The notes: generated by a model from the letters alone, not told the origin. A stretch of 64,000 nucleotides of DNA from Clostridia bacterium (GCA_017462735.1 JAFTQO010000009.1:1-64000); one strand, 5' to 3'. Positions 1 through 8,638 are shown, counted from the stretch's first letter. A program made the numbers and translations.

Positions 1-216
1 TCCATTTTTAATCTGCTTTTTACCAGTCTTAAGACCGGTGCTACCGTCTCTCTCAAGGCGACAGCCTATACATAATACCACACACAAAAATTATTGTCAA
101 CTAAATTTTTGCCCTTTTTTAAACTTTTTTTATCTTTTTTTCTTTTCTTTTTTTCTGTATTTTAAAGGGTTTTCGACCGGTTTTTCTCCCTTTTTGCGCC
201 TCGGTTTGCTTTTCAG

Positions 217-245
217 TTGACAAACGTTTGCCTTGCCGCTATAAT
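217..245 (+). promoter_or_regulatory. Sigma-A promoter for small membrane protein
   Basis: Exact TTGACA at 217-222 and exact TATAAT at 240-245 with a 17-bp spacer. It lies about 55 bp upstream of the GTG start at 300. Positions 1-216 are T-rich and hold no gene I can support. Confidence 0.85.
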
Positions 246-299
246 AAAATTAATCGTATACGCGCGTGCGCGTCAATATATAATATAAGAGAGGTTCTC

Positions 300-536
300 G
301 TGAAATACTTACAGATTACTTGCACCATTATTTCCGCTTTATTCGTCGCCGCACTTTTTCCGTGCGGGATGATTTTTGGCTGGACGATCGCGTCCTTCCT
401 GCTGATCGGCGCTTTCCTCTTCTTCGGGCTGATGCTCCTTTGCAAGCAAAACACCAAATCTACAACGAACGACGAACCGATGCAACCGACGGAACAAAAC
501 GTCCCCTCGGAGGAAACTAACGACGATACGAAATAA
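300..536 (+). CDS. Small two-helix membrane protein, unknown function
   Basis: A 78-residue protein. I chose the GTG at 300 because an AGAGAGG ribosome-binding site sits just upstream and the promoter at 217-245 makes a transcript that starts after the longer in-frame ATG at 228. Two hydrophobic segments (about residues 8-24 and 27-45) are separated by a short Gly/Trp turn. A polar tail of about 30 residues, rich in Thr, Glu, Gln and Asn, follows and is probably cytosolic. It is monocistronic, with its own promoter and terminator. I do not recognise a family; the shape fits small envelope proteins in general. Confidence 0.7.
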   Translation: MKYLQITCTIISALFVAALFPCGMIFGWTIASFLLIGAFLFFGLMLLCKQNTKSTTNDEPMQPTEQNVPSEETNDDTK

Positions 537-538
537 CA

Positions 539-567
539 AAAACGGCAACTTTTGTTGCCGTTTTTTA
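539..567. terminator. Bidirectional intrinsic terminator
   Basis: Stem of nine pairs (AACGGCAAC / GTTGCCGTT) with a 4-base loop and a T run on the plus strand. The minus strand also has a T run, so it can serve the leftward unit ending at 584. Confidence 0.85.
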
Positions 568-583
568 GTTTGCTTTTTAAAAA

Positions 584-1798
584 TCAATCTTCGTATATCC
601 ACTTAGGGATTCCTTGCTTTTTAGGTTGCTGCTGTATATACCACAAGTTGACAAAGAAAGAGGGTTCTGCTTTTTTGACCATGTCCTTGCCGCCGTTAGC
701 GCCCTGCAAAAGGATATGTCCATCCCGCTTTTTCGTCAACGCAATACCATCCGCAAAGACGTAAAAACAGATCGCGTCAACGGCTTTTTGTTTTTTCCAC
801 TCCTTCTTTTGCAAAACAAACTTGCCGCGCAAACTTTCGTCTACGCAAAGCGCATAATAGAACTGCGGTTTGCCGCCGTTGTAGATGAGCCGACAAAATC
901 CCAAACTGTAAAACTTGATACTGCCGTCTTTTTGACAAGCCTCAATCTCGGCGTCCGTAAACGTCGTAAAGCCCTTAAGTTTTTCAAAAATTACCTTCTC
1001 AAAGGCACCGTGCCCTTCTATCTTGGGGTGATGATCACCCTCGCCGCAAAGCACTTTGGCAACGTCTGCCTCGTTAAGCCCGATGGCAATACCCGACGTG
1101 ACGCCTTTTTTCGTCTGCGTAGCCGCCCCGCCGCGGCAAGGAAGCAACATCTTGTCCCCGCAAAAGATAATCACGTTGATACCGATATGATTGGAGAGTC
1201 TGCTTTCTTTGAGAGGGGTCAAATATTTCCCCGGCTCGTACAAGGCACGCAACGTCAAGTCGCCGTGGAACTTATAATCCATCATTCGGTTGGTCAAAAG
1301 ATCGTTGTAAAAGACCGTTCTACTCGTCGTCAAAACGTACCTACCCTCGGCGTCTTGCTCGCAATCATCCAAGCGAATCATATTTTTATTTTCTACGTAA
1401 CTCGCTTGATGGGCGTCAATTAAGCAGGTGAAATTAGACTGGATAAACGTGTCGACGCGAAAATCCTTCTTCGGGTCGTCTTGTATCACGTACTCCGCCT
1501 CTCTCGTGGGCTCGGTCATACTTTCAAACCAAAGGGAAATCTCCTCTTCGCCAATTTTACAATTTCGCTTATACGTCTTTTCGTCGTAATTGAAATCTTT
1601 GGTACAAATCTTGTTACCGTCCTCATGTAAAAGTTGGACGGTGAACAGGATGTTGACGCCGATGCGCGCCACCACGTACCCTAAGACAATGCCGACAATC
1701 TCTTGCCAAAAATCCCAAAAGATGACGAGCAAAACCGCAATCGCCGCCAGCGAAACCACTATTTCGATGATGCGCTTTAATACCGGTCTGTTACCCAT
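584..1798 (-). CDS. Membrane-anchored protein with possible Nudix-like fold, unknown
   Basis: A 404-residue protein, start supported by GGAGAGG just upstream. One or two hydrophobic segments at about residues 10-50 anchor it; the rest is soluble. A stretch at about residues 205-330 (SNHIGINVIIF, then a Gly-rich turn and later an EKVIFEKLKG helix) is reminiscent of Nudix-fold proteins. The classical Nudix box (GX5EX7REUXEEXGU) is absent, so pyrophosphatase activity is doubtful. It is the last gene of a leftward block after the ParB-like and oxidoreductase genes, 9 bp from the latter, so it is probably co-transcribed with them. Function is unknown; the Nudix resemblance is a weak inference. Confidence 0.6.
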   Translation of the reverse strand: MGNRPVLKRIIEIVVSLAAIAVLLVIFWDFWQEIVGIVLGYVVARIGVNILFTVQLLHEDGNKICTKDFNYDEKTYKRNCKIGEEEISLWFESMTEPTREAEYVIQDDPKKDFRVDTFIQSNFTCLIDAHQASYVENKNMIRLDDCEQDAEGRYVLTTSRTVFYNDLLTNRMMDYKFHGDLTLRALYEPGKYLTPLKESRLSNHIGINVIIFCGDKMLLPCRGGAATQTKKGVTSGIAIGLNEADVAKVLCGEGDHHPKIEGHGAFEKVIFEKLKGFTTFTDAEIEACQKDGSIKFYSLGFCRLIYNGGKPQFYYALCVDESLRGKFVLQKKEWKKQKAVDAICFYVFADGIALTKKRDGHILLQGANGGKDMVKKAEPSFFVNLWYIQQQPKKQGIPKWIYED

Positions 1799-1807
1799 AT
1801 CCCTCTC

Positions 1808-2713
1808 CTATTGATTGCAAAACAATATCTCGTGCAACAACTCGCTCGTTTTTTCGTCCCCTTTCTCCGTCAGGTCCGGCGAAACAAACGCGTTAAAATA
1901 ATGTGTGGTCAGCCTATCCGCCACCTTTTTTTCAAAAATCAATTTTTCGCCCACTTTGACCTGTTGCAAGGTGTGATCGACGAAAATCTCTTCCCCGTCT
2001 GCCACAATCGTCGATTGTTTTTGACGAGAGGGGGTGGACCAGTCTACCACAATCTCCAAATTTGCGCCGTTTACGGCAAACTTTCTTCGTGTAAAATACA
2101 GGTCTTGTCCGTCCGTCGCATATTCTTCTTTCCCAAGTAGTTTTGCCCCGTCTAAAGGGAGTATTTCGTTTACGTAAGACAGCGCGTTGATCCCACTATC
2201 CAACCATGCGCCGCCAAGCCCGCGTCTATCGGCACGGATAACGCCTCGGGGAGAACAAGCATAGTCGTCCCGAATATAGACGGAAACGCTTTCCACCTTT
2301 TTTTCTTTTAAATATTCTTTTAAGAAAAGGACTTCGTCGGCGTATTGCCAATGGAACATCGTCGTCAATTGTCGCCCCAAGCCCCTTGCAACGTCGTATG
2401 CGCGCTGCACCGATTCTTTGGTGTCTGCCAACGGCTTTTCCACGTACACGTCCAGTCCCTTTTGCATACAATAGGTCGCCACGTCCACGTGCATTTTCGG
2501 CGGCAAAGCCAAGACAGCCGCGTCAAATTGCCCCTGCTCTATCCCCTCTTTATAATCCTTAAAAAAAGTTAAATCGGGAAAAACCGACCTGGCAGGACAG
2601 TCCTCATGGATGTCGCACAGCGCAATCGGCTGTAACAAAGGCGATTTTTTCAAGCCCTCGGCGTAATGCACGGCAATTGTGCCACCGCCGATAATCAGCA
2701 CTCTCTTTTTCAT
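1808..2713 (-). CDS. Gfo/Idh/MocA family NAD(P)-dependent oxidoreductase
   Basis: A 301-residue protein. The N-terminus has a Rossmann beta strand and glycine motif (LIIGGGTIAVHYAEGL), then VYVEKPLA at about residues 90-97, the family's conserved EKP motif that carries the catalytic lysine. A C-terminal alpha/beta dimerisation domain follows, with DSGIN around residue 170. The family oxidises or reduces sugars and related polyols with NAD(P); the substrate cannot be read from the sequence. It sits 15 bp after the ParB-like gene and 9 bp before the membrane protein, so co-transcription is likely. At about 300 residues it is a little shorter than typical members (330-380). No sugar-pathway genes are adjacent. 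Confidence 0.85.
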   Translation of the reverse strand: MKKRVLIIGGGTIAVHYAEGLKKSPLLQPIALCDIHEDCPARSVFPDLTFFKDYKEGIEQGQFDAAVLALPPKMHVDVATYCMQKGLDVYVEKPLADTKESVQRAYDVARGLGRQLTTMFHWQYADEVLFLKEYLKEKKVESVSVYIRDDYACSPRGVIRADRRGLGGAWLDSGINALSYVNEILPLDGAKLLGKEEYATDGQDLYFTRRKFAVNGANLEIVVDWSTPSRQKQSTIVADGEEIFVDHTLQQVKVGEKLIFEKKVADRLTTHYFNAFVSPDLTEKGDEKTSELLHEILFCNQ

Positions 2714-2728
2714 AGTTTGCCGTCCCCT

Positions 2729-3568
2729 TTACTCCTCTCCAAACTTTTCTACGATATCGATAAACTCTTCTATACGATACAAATCCTCGGGAGAATAATA
2801 GTCGATATAAATACGTCCTTTTTTGTCGTTGCCAATCAACGAAACTTTGGTCCTGAGTACCCCGCGCATCCTTTCAATAAAGGCGCGCAATTCCTCGTTT
2901 TTAGCCGCTTTTAAACTTTCCTTTTCTGCTGCCAACACCTCGGGCGGTGTCAAATACGCCTTGACCGCCCTTTCCATCTCTCGTACGGAATAATTCCTGT
3001 GGACGCTTTCGCTGGCAAAAGCATACTGCTTTTCCTTAGGGACTTTGACCAACGCCCGCGCGTGCCCTGCCGACAACGCACCGCTTTCCACCATCCCTAC
3101 TACCTCGGGGACGAGGGTAAGCAACCGCAACGTATTGGCAACGGCGGGTCTCGACGCGCCGATAAACGCCGCTACGTCGTCTTGCGTGAGAGAATAGTCG
3201 TCAATGAGCGTCTTCATTAAATACGCCTTATCCATCGCGCCCAAATTTTCCGTCTTTAATTTTTCCGTGATACGGAAAATATCCGCGCGCTTTTCGCTGA
3301 ACTCATATACGCGGGCTTTGACGTGCGTCGCGCCCGTACTTTTTACCGCCAAAAAATCCAACTCGTTAGCCAGCAGTTTATATCCGCCGTCCTGCATAAA
3401 ATTGACGGCAAAGACAGGGGCGCCGTCCAACAAAATATACGCCGCGCGCGCCTTGATATCTTTCTCCGCAACCGACACTTGCTTGTGCGTAACTTTATGG
3501 ACGAGAATTTCTCTTTCCTCGTATTCGGTATTGACGAGTTTTCTTCTTTTCGTTTGTTTTTTTGCCAT
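2729..3568 (-). CDS. parB: ParB/Spo0J-like protein with altered CTP-binding box
   Basis: A 279-residue ParB-family protein. The C-terminal half of the ParB core is clear at about residues 115-195: ENLGAMDKAYLMKTLIDDY, the helix-turn-helix SLTQDDVAAFIGASRPAVAN, and the GALSAGHARALV helix. The N-terminal domain is divergent. Where canonical ParB has the GERRxRA CTP-binding box, this protein reads GGYKLLANELDF, without the arginine pair. No parA/soj lies next to it. ParB proteins bind parS, load as CTP-dependent clamps and help segregate the origin. Whether this one still binds CTP is doubtful. It lies downstream of ftsH and upstream of the oxidoreductase. Alternatives are a Noc-like or ParB-derived nucleoid regulator. 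Confidence 0.8.
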   Translation of the reverse strand: MAKKQTKRRKLVNTEYEEREILVHKVTHKQVSVAEKDIKARAAYILLDGAPVFAVNFMQDGGYKLLANELDFLAVKSTGATHVKARVYEFSEKRADIFRITEKLKTENLGAMDKAYLMKTLIDDYSLTQDDVAAFIGASRPAVANTLRLLTLVPEVVGMVESGALSAGHARALVKVPKEKQYAFASESVHRNYSVREMERAVKAYLTPPEVLAAEKESLKAAKNEELRAFIERMRGVLRTKVSLIGNDKKGRIYIDYYSPEDLYRIEEFIDIVEKFGEE

Positions 3569-3615
3569 ATCCTATCCTTTTCAAGCCGTACTTGGGGGTG
3601 GCTTTTTACGCATAC

Positions 3616-3642
3616 GAGGCAGAGCATGCCCTGCTCCGCCTC
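3616..3642 (-). other. Stem-loop between ftsH and parB
   Basis: GC-rich 11-bp stem (GAGGCAGAGCA / TGCTCCGCCTC, one mismatch) in the 82-bp gap. On the minus strand it is followed by no strong T run, so it may be an RNA-processing or stabilising hairpin or a weak terminator that separates ftsH from parB. Confidence 0.55.
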
Positions 3643-3650
3643 ATATCTTT

Positions 3651-5654
3651 TTATTCTTCTTCTTTTTCTACAGGCGACTCTTCCGCCGTTGCCTTAGGCG
3701 TTTCTTCCGCCGCGTCGGCTTCCTCAGTCTGCTCTCCTGCTTGCATCTTTACGAAAGGGTTCTTGCGTTGGCTTTCGTCGTGGCTGTCCATAAAGTCGAT
3801 GACTTCTTTATAGTCCTTCCCTTCCATCAAAAGCCGTACTTCTTCGGTATAAATAGTCTCCCTTTCGACAAGCACGCGCGCCATATTGTCCATAATCTTA
3901 CGATTTTCTTTCAACAGTTTGGTAGCGCGTTCGTGCGCGGAAGCAATCAAGCGACGGATTTCGTTGTCGATAGTCGCCGCCGTCTCTTGCGAATAGGACG
4001 CGTGGTTGTGCCCACCGTATTCCATACCCATAAAGGGAGGTTGGTCGCTGTCATACGCCACAAGCCCCAACTTATCGCTCATACCCCATTGCGTAACCAT
4101 ACGGCGCGCAATGTCGGAGACGTGTTGCAAATCGGCGCTCGCGCCCGTCGTAACGTCGTGGATGACGAGTTCTTCTGCAACTCTACCGCCCAGCGACATA
4201 CAAATATTGTCGATAAGTTTGTTGTACGATACGTCGTTGTCGTCGGAATCGGGTCTCGTCATCGTGTACCCAGCCGCACGGCCTCGAGGAATAATAGAGA
4301 CTTCGTGCACAGGGTCGCAATGCTCGCAAAGGCAAGCCAATACCGCGTGACCTGCTTCGTGGTAAGCGGTACAACGCTTATCCGATTCGGTGACGACGCG
4401 GCTCTTCTTTTGAGGTCCCATCAAGACTTTGTTGATACCGTCGTACAACTCTAAATTGCCGATCAGTTTCTTGCCCTTTCTCACGGCAAGGATAGCCGCT
4501 TCGTTCAAAAGGTTGGCAAGTTCCGCACCCGAAAACCCTGCGGTAATGCGCGCCACGGTACGGAAATTGACGTCGGGCGCCATAGGTTTGTTTCTCGCGT
4601 GCACTTTGAGGATTTGTTCTCTGCCTTTGACGTCGGGCAGGTTGACGTTAATTTGTCTGTCAAAACGTCCGGGTCTAAGCAAAGCAGGGTCGAGGATATC
4701 CGCACGGTTGGTTGCCGCCATCACGATAATCCCTTCGCCCGTCTCAAAGCCGTCCATTTGCACGAGGATCTGGTTGAGCGTCTGCTCTCTTTCGTCGTGA
4801 CCACCGCCAAGCCCCGTACCACGTCTACGCCCAACGGCGTCGATTTCGTCGATAAAGATAATGCAGGGCTGATTTTTCTTAGCAAGGTCGAAAAGGTCGC
4901 GCACACGGGAGGCGCCGACGCCGACGTACATCTCTACGAAGTCGGACCCCGACACGGAGAAGAAGGGTACGCCCGCTTCCCCTGCTACCGCTTTTGCGAA
5001 CAACGTTTTACCTGTGCCCGGAGGGCCTACCAGCAAAACGCCCGAAGGGATTTTCGCCCCCAAATCAGAAAACTTTCTAGGCGCTTTCAAAAATTCGACG
5101 ACCTCTTGAAGTTCTTCCTTTTCTTCTTCCGCGCCAGCAACGTCCGCAAAGCGCACGTTAGGTTTGTTTTGCATATGCGCCTTGGTCTTGCCGATGTTCA
5201 TCGCTTTCGCACCGCCACCTGCCGCCGAACGCATAATAAACCAGAAAATAAGCGCCACAACGATTACGCCAAAGATGGGGAAGAGACTCGACCAAATGCT
5301 CCCTGCATTAGGGTCGGTAAACTCAATCTTAGGCAATATCGCCTCGGACGTAGTAGGATTGATGATACCGTTCGCCTGCAAATCCGCCGTCAACACTTCC
5401 AAGAACGCGTCGAAAGAAACGTAGTCGTACACGCTGGGGGCGACAGTCTCAAACGTCTCGCCAGAAGCCGTAATCCCCGTCCAATTATAGGCGTCGATAT
5501 AAAACTCTTTAAACTCGCCCTTTGTCAGTTTCTCATAAAAAGCGGGATAACTTAATTCTTCCGCTGCAAAAATGTCGCTCATTAAAATCGCAATCAAGGC
5601 AGCGGCAATGATACCGATTATCACCCAAGTGATAATTTTTGATTTTTTCGTCAA
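3651..5654 (-). CDS. ftsH: ATP-dependent zinc metalloprotease FtsH
   Basis: A 667-residue membrane AAA+ protease that degrades unfolded and regulatory membrane proteins. Transmembrane segments lie at about 8-26 and 121-141, flanking an extracytoplasmic domain. The AAA module has Walker A GPPGTGKT (about 210-217), Walker B IIFIDE (265-270) and the SRH ([19 protein letters not shown]). The zinc site is HEAGH at about 432-436, with a later acidic ligand in the TTGASADL region. An acidic Glu/Ala tail ends the protein. Length is normal. The start is TTG at 5654, chosen for the GGAGAAGG site 5-10 bp upstream and the fit of the first membrane helix. A sigma-A promoter lies at 5749-5777. Being followed by a ParB-like gene is unusual. 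Confidence 0.97.
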   Translation of the reverse strand: MTKKSKIITWVIIGIIAAALIAILMSDIFAAEELSYPAFYEKLTKGEFKEFYIDAYNWTGITASGETFETVAPSVYDYVSFDAFLEVLTADLQANGIINPTTSEAILPKIEFTDPNAGSIWSSLFPIFGVIVVALIFWFIMRSAAGGGAKAMNIGKTKAHMQNKPNVRFADVAGAEEEKEELQEVVEFLKAPRKFSDLGAKIPSGVLLVGPPGTGKTLFAKAVAGEAGVPFFSVSGSDFVEMYVGVGASRVRDLFDLAKKNQPCIIFIDEIDAVGRRRGTGLGGGHDEREQTLNQILVQMDGFETGEGIIVMAATNRADILDPALLRPGRFDRQINVNLPDVKGREQILKVHARNKPMAPDVNFRTVARITAGFSGAELANLLNEAAILAVRKGKKLIGNLELYDGINKVLMGPQKKSRVVTESDKRCTAYHEAGHAVLACLCEHCDPVHEVSIIPRGRAAGYTMTRPDSDDNDVSYNKLIDNICMSLGGRVAEELVIHDVTTGASADLQHVSDIARRMVTQWGMSDKLGLVAYDSDQPPFMGMEYGGHNHASYSQETAATIDNEIRRLIASAHERATKLLKENRKIMDNMARVLVERETIYTEEVRLLMEGKDYKEVIDFMDSHDESQRKNPFVKMQAGEQTEEADAAEETPKATAEESPVEKEEE

Positions 5655-5748
5655 TTTACCTTCTCCTTTTCCTTACGGAAAATTATTTCTTATTATTTAT
5701 AACCGCACGCCTTTGCTTTTAGACGGAATCGGCCATTTTTACTTTACT

Positions 5749-5777
5749 ATTTTACCATAAAATTCCTATGTTTTCAA
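5749..5777 (-). promoter_or_regulatory. Sigma-A promoter for ftsH
   Basis: Read on the minus strand: TTGAAA, 17-bp spacer, TAAAAT, about 95 bp before the TTG start of ftsH. Confidence 0.75.
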
Positions 5778-5819
5778 GCCCTTTGAAAAGGTTTTTCAAA
5801 AACTTTACAAAAGGTTCAT

Positions 5820-6370
5820 CTATCCCTCACACGTGCGCGCGTCCTAAAATACGTATAAGTTATCCACAACACGTACGCTTTTGTGTAAAAACGGCGTTTT
5901 TCACCCTCGTTTTTCCCCCTAATTACGCATATTTTTCATCCCAATTTCCCACTTCATACATTTATTCTTAATAAAAAAGTGTGGAAAACTCAAAAAACAA
6001 ACAATTGTTTGGGGATAACTTATAAAAAATTCCCTTTTTTTCGATAATTTTTTATAATTTTCGACAAATCAACCTCGATTTTCCACATGCCTATTTGCAT
6101 TTTCTTTGTTAATTTTGTGTACAATGTGGAAATTTTATCCACAATTTTTCTTCTTTTTGCCCAATTTTTAGGTATTTTTTCTATTTTTTAGCACAATTTG
6201 TGCAAAAGTACAATTTTTTATCCACAATTTTTTAATTTTTGTTGTGGAAAGACTGCTTTTGTCCACAAACACCCTTTTTTTTCCTTTTTTAACCGTCTGC
6301 ATATTTTCATATATTTATACTTTTTGTATAATTTTTAGGGGGTTATCCACAAAAATGTGGACAACTTTTC
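5820..6370. other. AT-rich DnaA-box cluster, candidate replication origin
   Basis: This is part of an 848-bp gene-free stretch (5655-6502). Exact TTATCCACA boxes lie at 5860-5868, 6135-6143, 6218-6226 and 6343-6351. TTGTCCACA variants lie at 6259-6267 and, reversed, at 6356-6364. TTTTCCACA lies at 6079-6087 and, reversed, at 5980-5988; a reversed TTATCCCCA lies at 6010-6018. The boxes at 6343 and 6356 face each other four bases apart. The sequence around them is dominated by A/T runs. Clusters like this mark bacterial oriC. No dnaA is adjacent, so the role is inferred. No convincing gene lies in the stretch. Confidence 0.7.
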
Positions 6371-6425
6371 GTAAAAATTTCCTTGGCGCGACTTTTTTAC
6401 TATTTTATTTTTCTATATCTACATA

Positions 6426-6470
6426 AAAAACCACTCTTTTACGCAAAAATTGCGCTTTTGAGTGGTTTTT
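6426..6470 (-). terminator. Intrinsic terminator after cvpA
   Basis: Stem AAAACCACTC / GAGTGGTTTT with an inner GCAA/TTGC pairing. On the minus strand it is followed by a T run. It closes the cvpA transcript and separates it from the DnaA-box region. Confidence 0.8.
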
Positions 6471-6502
6471 AACGATTCAAAAATAGACGATTTTCCTGTT
6501 TT

Positions 6503-7216
6503 TTAAGAGATGAATAAACCGAATACGGCGTGTATCGGGTTGTTGTTGTACAGTCCGGACAGGAGTATGGTGTCGTTGAAGAAGTTGGTCATCCCTTCGC
6601 TGGCAAACAAAGACAATATTGCCAGCACCAAGCAGGTGATTGCCATGGCTTTTAGTACGCCAACCAGCATCCCGAGCAGTCTGTTTACTTTACGGATAGC
6701 GGTCATAGATTCCGCGACGTGCGTCAGCACTTTTTTCAGTAGTTTCATGAGCAGTTTGACTAAAAAGAAGAGCACTACCGCACATATCATCGAGACGATA
6801 AACTGCGCCAACACATCCCCGACCTGCATGGCTAGCGTCGTACCGGCAGGCAAATCGGCGCTGCCCATAATTTCCAATACTTTATCTTTTAAAAATTGTG
6901 GTAGAGACGCCTGCGTTAAATTGTCCGTAGCGCCTGCCGCACCGATATCGATGTTCAGCCCCGGTACCCCGGAAAAAGCATTGCCGAGCCCTGTCCCTAT
7001 CAATCCTTGCAGCCCAAACAAACCGCCCGTCAGCGACTGGAAGCCGCCCGCGCAAAACAGCGCGACGAGCACGGCGACAATCGTCGACACAAAAGAAAAG
7101 AAACAACCGATAAACCCTTTTCTCGCATTCAAAAAAGCAAAGAGAAAGAGCAAGATGAAAAAGACGATGTCTGCGACAAACGCTCCTTTAAATTGTGCAA
7201 TGCAAAGTTGTGCCAC
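6503..7216 (-). CDS. cvpA: CvpA family membrane protein
   Basis: A protein of up to 237 residues. The CvpA signature is visible: an N-terminal hydrophobic helix ending in the NARKGFIG turn (about residues 30-37), a second helix, a Gly-rich loop, then two further membrane segments around 135-160 and 190-205 joined by an amphipathic, Lys-rich stretch. CvpA proteins are inner-membrane proteins linked to colicin V export and envelope homeostasis; their molecular role is unsettled. The start is uncertain. The longest frame begins with GTG at 7216, but a good AAAGGAG lies inside the frame at about residue 10 with only a GTC at the expected distance. It has its own promoter (7286-7314) and terminator. 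Confidence 0.8.
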   Translation of the reverse strand: MAQLCIAQFKGAFVADIVFFILLFLFAFLNARKGFIGCFFSFVSTIVAVLVALFCAGGFQSLTGGLFGLQGLIGTGLGNAFSGVPGLNIDIGAAGATDNLTQASLPQFLKDKVLEIMGSADLPAGTTLAMQVGDVLAQFIVSMICAVVLFFLVKLLMKLLKKVLTHVAESMTAIRKVNRLLGMLVGVLKAMAITCLVLAILSLFASEGMTNFFNDTILLSGLYNNNPIHAVFGLFIS

Positions 7217-7285
7217 CTCTTACCCTCGTCTTTTGTTTTTGCCTGTTTTTTTGCTTTTTTATACCTTGCAAAAAGGATTTTTCTC

Positions 7286-7314
7286 ATTATAACACAGCCA
7301 AACTTTTTTTTCAA
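7286..7314 (-). promoter_or_regulatory. Sigma-A promoter for cvpA
   Basis: Minus strand: TTGAAA, 17-bp spacer, TATAAT, about 70 bp before the proposed cvpA start. Confidence 0.8.
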
Positions 7315-7399
7315 GGTTTTTATCTTGCTTTCTGCTTTTTTACCGTATAGATTGAAGGCAATCCGTCCAAAATCAACTATCCCCTTTGGAGGTTTTACC

Positions 7400-7990
7400 G
7401 TGGATTTTTCTTTCAATATTTATAATAAACACGCGACGGACGGGCTGACGATGGCTATCGACAAACTGCTTGCCTCCCCTACGCTTTTAAAAAAGGACGG
7501 TTACGACACGTCCTTGCCCCCTATCGTCGTTTGCGTAGGGAGCGATTTAGCCATCGGGGACAGTCTGGGGCCTATCGTAGGCTCTATGCTCGCTTATAAA
7601 ACGCAAGGGCTGGGGGTCTTTTTATACGGCACTCTCGCCTCCCCCGTCACCGCTAAGGAAATCAAATACGCAAGGCAGTTTTTAAAGGAAACGCACAAAC
7701 GCCGCCTCGTCATCGCCATCGACGCCGCCGTGGGCGAAAACGGGGACATCGGGCTTATTAAGTGCCACGACAGACCGCTTAGCCCGGGTAGCGGCGCAGG
7801 TAAAAAATTGGGCACCGTCGGCGATATCTCCTTACTGGGCGTCGTGGCGGAAAAATCAATTAGCAATTACAATCTGCTCAATTCCACCCGACTCAATTTG
7901 GTCTACTCGATGGCGGAAATCATCTCGTCTTCCCTTTCCTGCGTGCTTTGGGAAAAATACGCCCCCGTGCGAAAGCGCGGCGCGCGCTAA
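7400..7990 (+). CDS. yyaC: YyaC-type spore protease (DUF1256)
   Basis: A 196-residue protein. GTG at 7400 is chosen because GGAGG lies at 7388-7392; the frame upstream overlaps cvpA on the other strand and has no site. It has the family's features: CVGSDLAIGDSLGPIVGSML at about residues 44-63, a catalytic-domain Asp in IAIDAAVGE (about 107-115), and the Gly-rich GSGAGKKLGTVGDIS stretch. YyaC belongs to the GPR-like sporulation peptidase superfamily found only in endospore formers. In B. subtilis yyaC lies near spo0J/parB close to the origin, as it does here. No housekeeping promoter is evident, which fits expression in sporulation. Confidence 0.88.
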   Translation: MDFSFNIYNKHATDGLTMAIDKLLASPTLLKKDGYDTSLPPIVVCVGSDLAIGDSLGPIVGSMLAYKTQGLGVFLYGTLASPVTAKEIKYARQFLKETHKRRLVIAIDAAVGENGDIGLIKCHDRPLSPGSGAGKKLGTVGDISLLGVVAEKSISNYNLLNSTRLNLVYSMAEIISSSLSCVLWEKYAPVRKRGAR

Positions 7991-8007
7991 AACGCCCTAA
8001 AAAACGG

Positions 8008-8036
8008 TTGACAACCCGTGTGAAAAGTGCTATCCT
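8008..8036 (+). promoter_or_regulatory. Sigma-A promoter for the queT riboswitch transcript
   Basis: TTGACA at 8008-8013, 17-bp spacer, TATCCT at 8031-8036. The predicted start is only a few bases before the riboswitch. Confidence 0.75.
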
Positions 8037-8045
8037 TATCTTACA

Positions 8046-8086
8046 GGAAGGTTTTCGGTAAACACTTCCGTATAAAAAAACCGAGG
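8046..8086 (+). promoter_or_regulatory. PreQ1-I riboswitch
   Basis: An H-type pseudoknot matches the known preQ1-I class. P1 is GGAAG (8046-8050) with CTTCC (8065-8069). Loop bases TCGGT (8055-8059) pair with ACCGA (8080-8084) across an A-rich tail (TATAAAAAAA). The conserved AAACAC segment precedes the P1 3' strand. The P2 3' strand overlaps the GAGG Shine-Dalgarno (8083-8086), so ligand binding should hide it and block translation of queT, a preQ1/queuosine precursor transporter. The placement directly before queT supports the call. Confidence 0.9.
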
Positions 8087-8093
8087 TGTACCA

Positions 8094-8618
8094 ATGAACG
8101 GTATTTTTTCCGCTAAAAAACTTTGTCGCGCGGGCGTGATTGCCGCGCTGTACGTGGTGCTTACGTACGTGTTTATGCCCTTTGCCTACGGTCCTTTGCA
8201 AATCCGTCCGGCAGAGGCGCTTTGTATTTTGCCCCTCTTTTTCGGGGAGGCTGTCCCCGCCCTGTTCGTGGGATGTATGATCGCCAATTTATTCGGCGGC
8301 GGGGTCGCCGATATCTTCTTAGGCTCGGCGATTACCTTGCTTGCCGCGCTGTGCACCTTCGGCATAGGGAAACTTCTCAAAAAAGTCTTGCCGAAATTTT
8401 TACTCGGCGCCCTTTTTCCCGTACTTTTCAACGCGGTATTGCTGCCCTTTATCTTTATGTTTTTATCGACGATAGGCGGTTCGGCGTCCGTTTCCGTATA
8501 CTTTACCTATTTCGGCTCCCTTTTGCTGACGCAAACCCTTTGGATATACGGATTGGGCACCCCCGTGTACGCCTTTATCGCCAAAATGCGCAAACAGGGC
8601 TTTGCTCCTCTTTTATAA
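8094..8618 (+). CDS. queT: QueT family queuosine-precursor transporter (ECF S component)
   Basis: A 174-residue integral membrane protein with about five to six hydrophobic helices. The hallmark N-terminus is a short basic lead, then GVIAALYVVLTYV and the RPAEALCILPLFFGE loop at about 37-52, followed by a Gly-rich NLFGGGVADIFLG segment. QueT proteins are substrate-binding S components that work with a shared energising module (EcfA/A'/T), none of which is in this window. The start is supported by GAGG 7 bp upstream, which is part of the riboswitch expression platform. A single-gene unit with promoter, riboswitch and terminator. Confidence 0.93.
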   Translation: MNGIFSAKKLCRAGVIAALYVVLTYVFMPFAYGPLQIRPAEALCILPLFFGEAVPALFVGCMIANLFGGGVADIFLGSAITLLAALCTFGIGKLLKKVLPKFLLGALFPVLFNAVLLPFIFMFLSTIGGSASVSVYFTYFGSLLLTQTLWIYGLGTPVYAFIAKMRKQGFAPLL

Positions 8619-8638
8619 AAATTTCTTTCGTTTAAGTA

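Noticed and set aside
1..75. Possible 3' end of a gene or tRNA at the left edge
   Set aside because: One plus frame is open to a stop at 73-75 and CTTAAGA looks like an anticodon loop, but no tRNA arms fold and 24 codons are too few to identify a gene.
3204..4454. 416-residue plus-strand open frame
   Set aside because: It lies opposite parB and ftsH, is rich in Arg/Phe/Val as expected of an antisense shadow, and has no Shine-Dalgarno.
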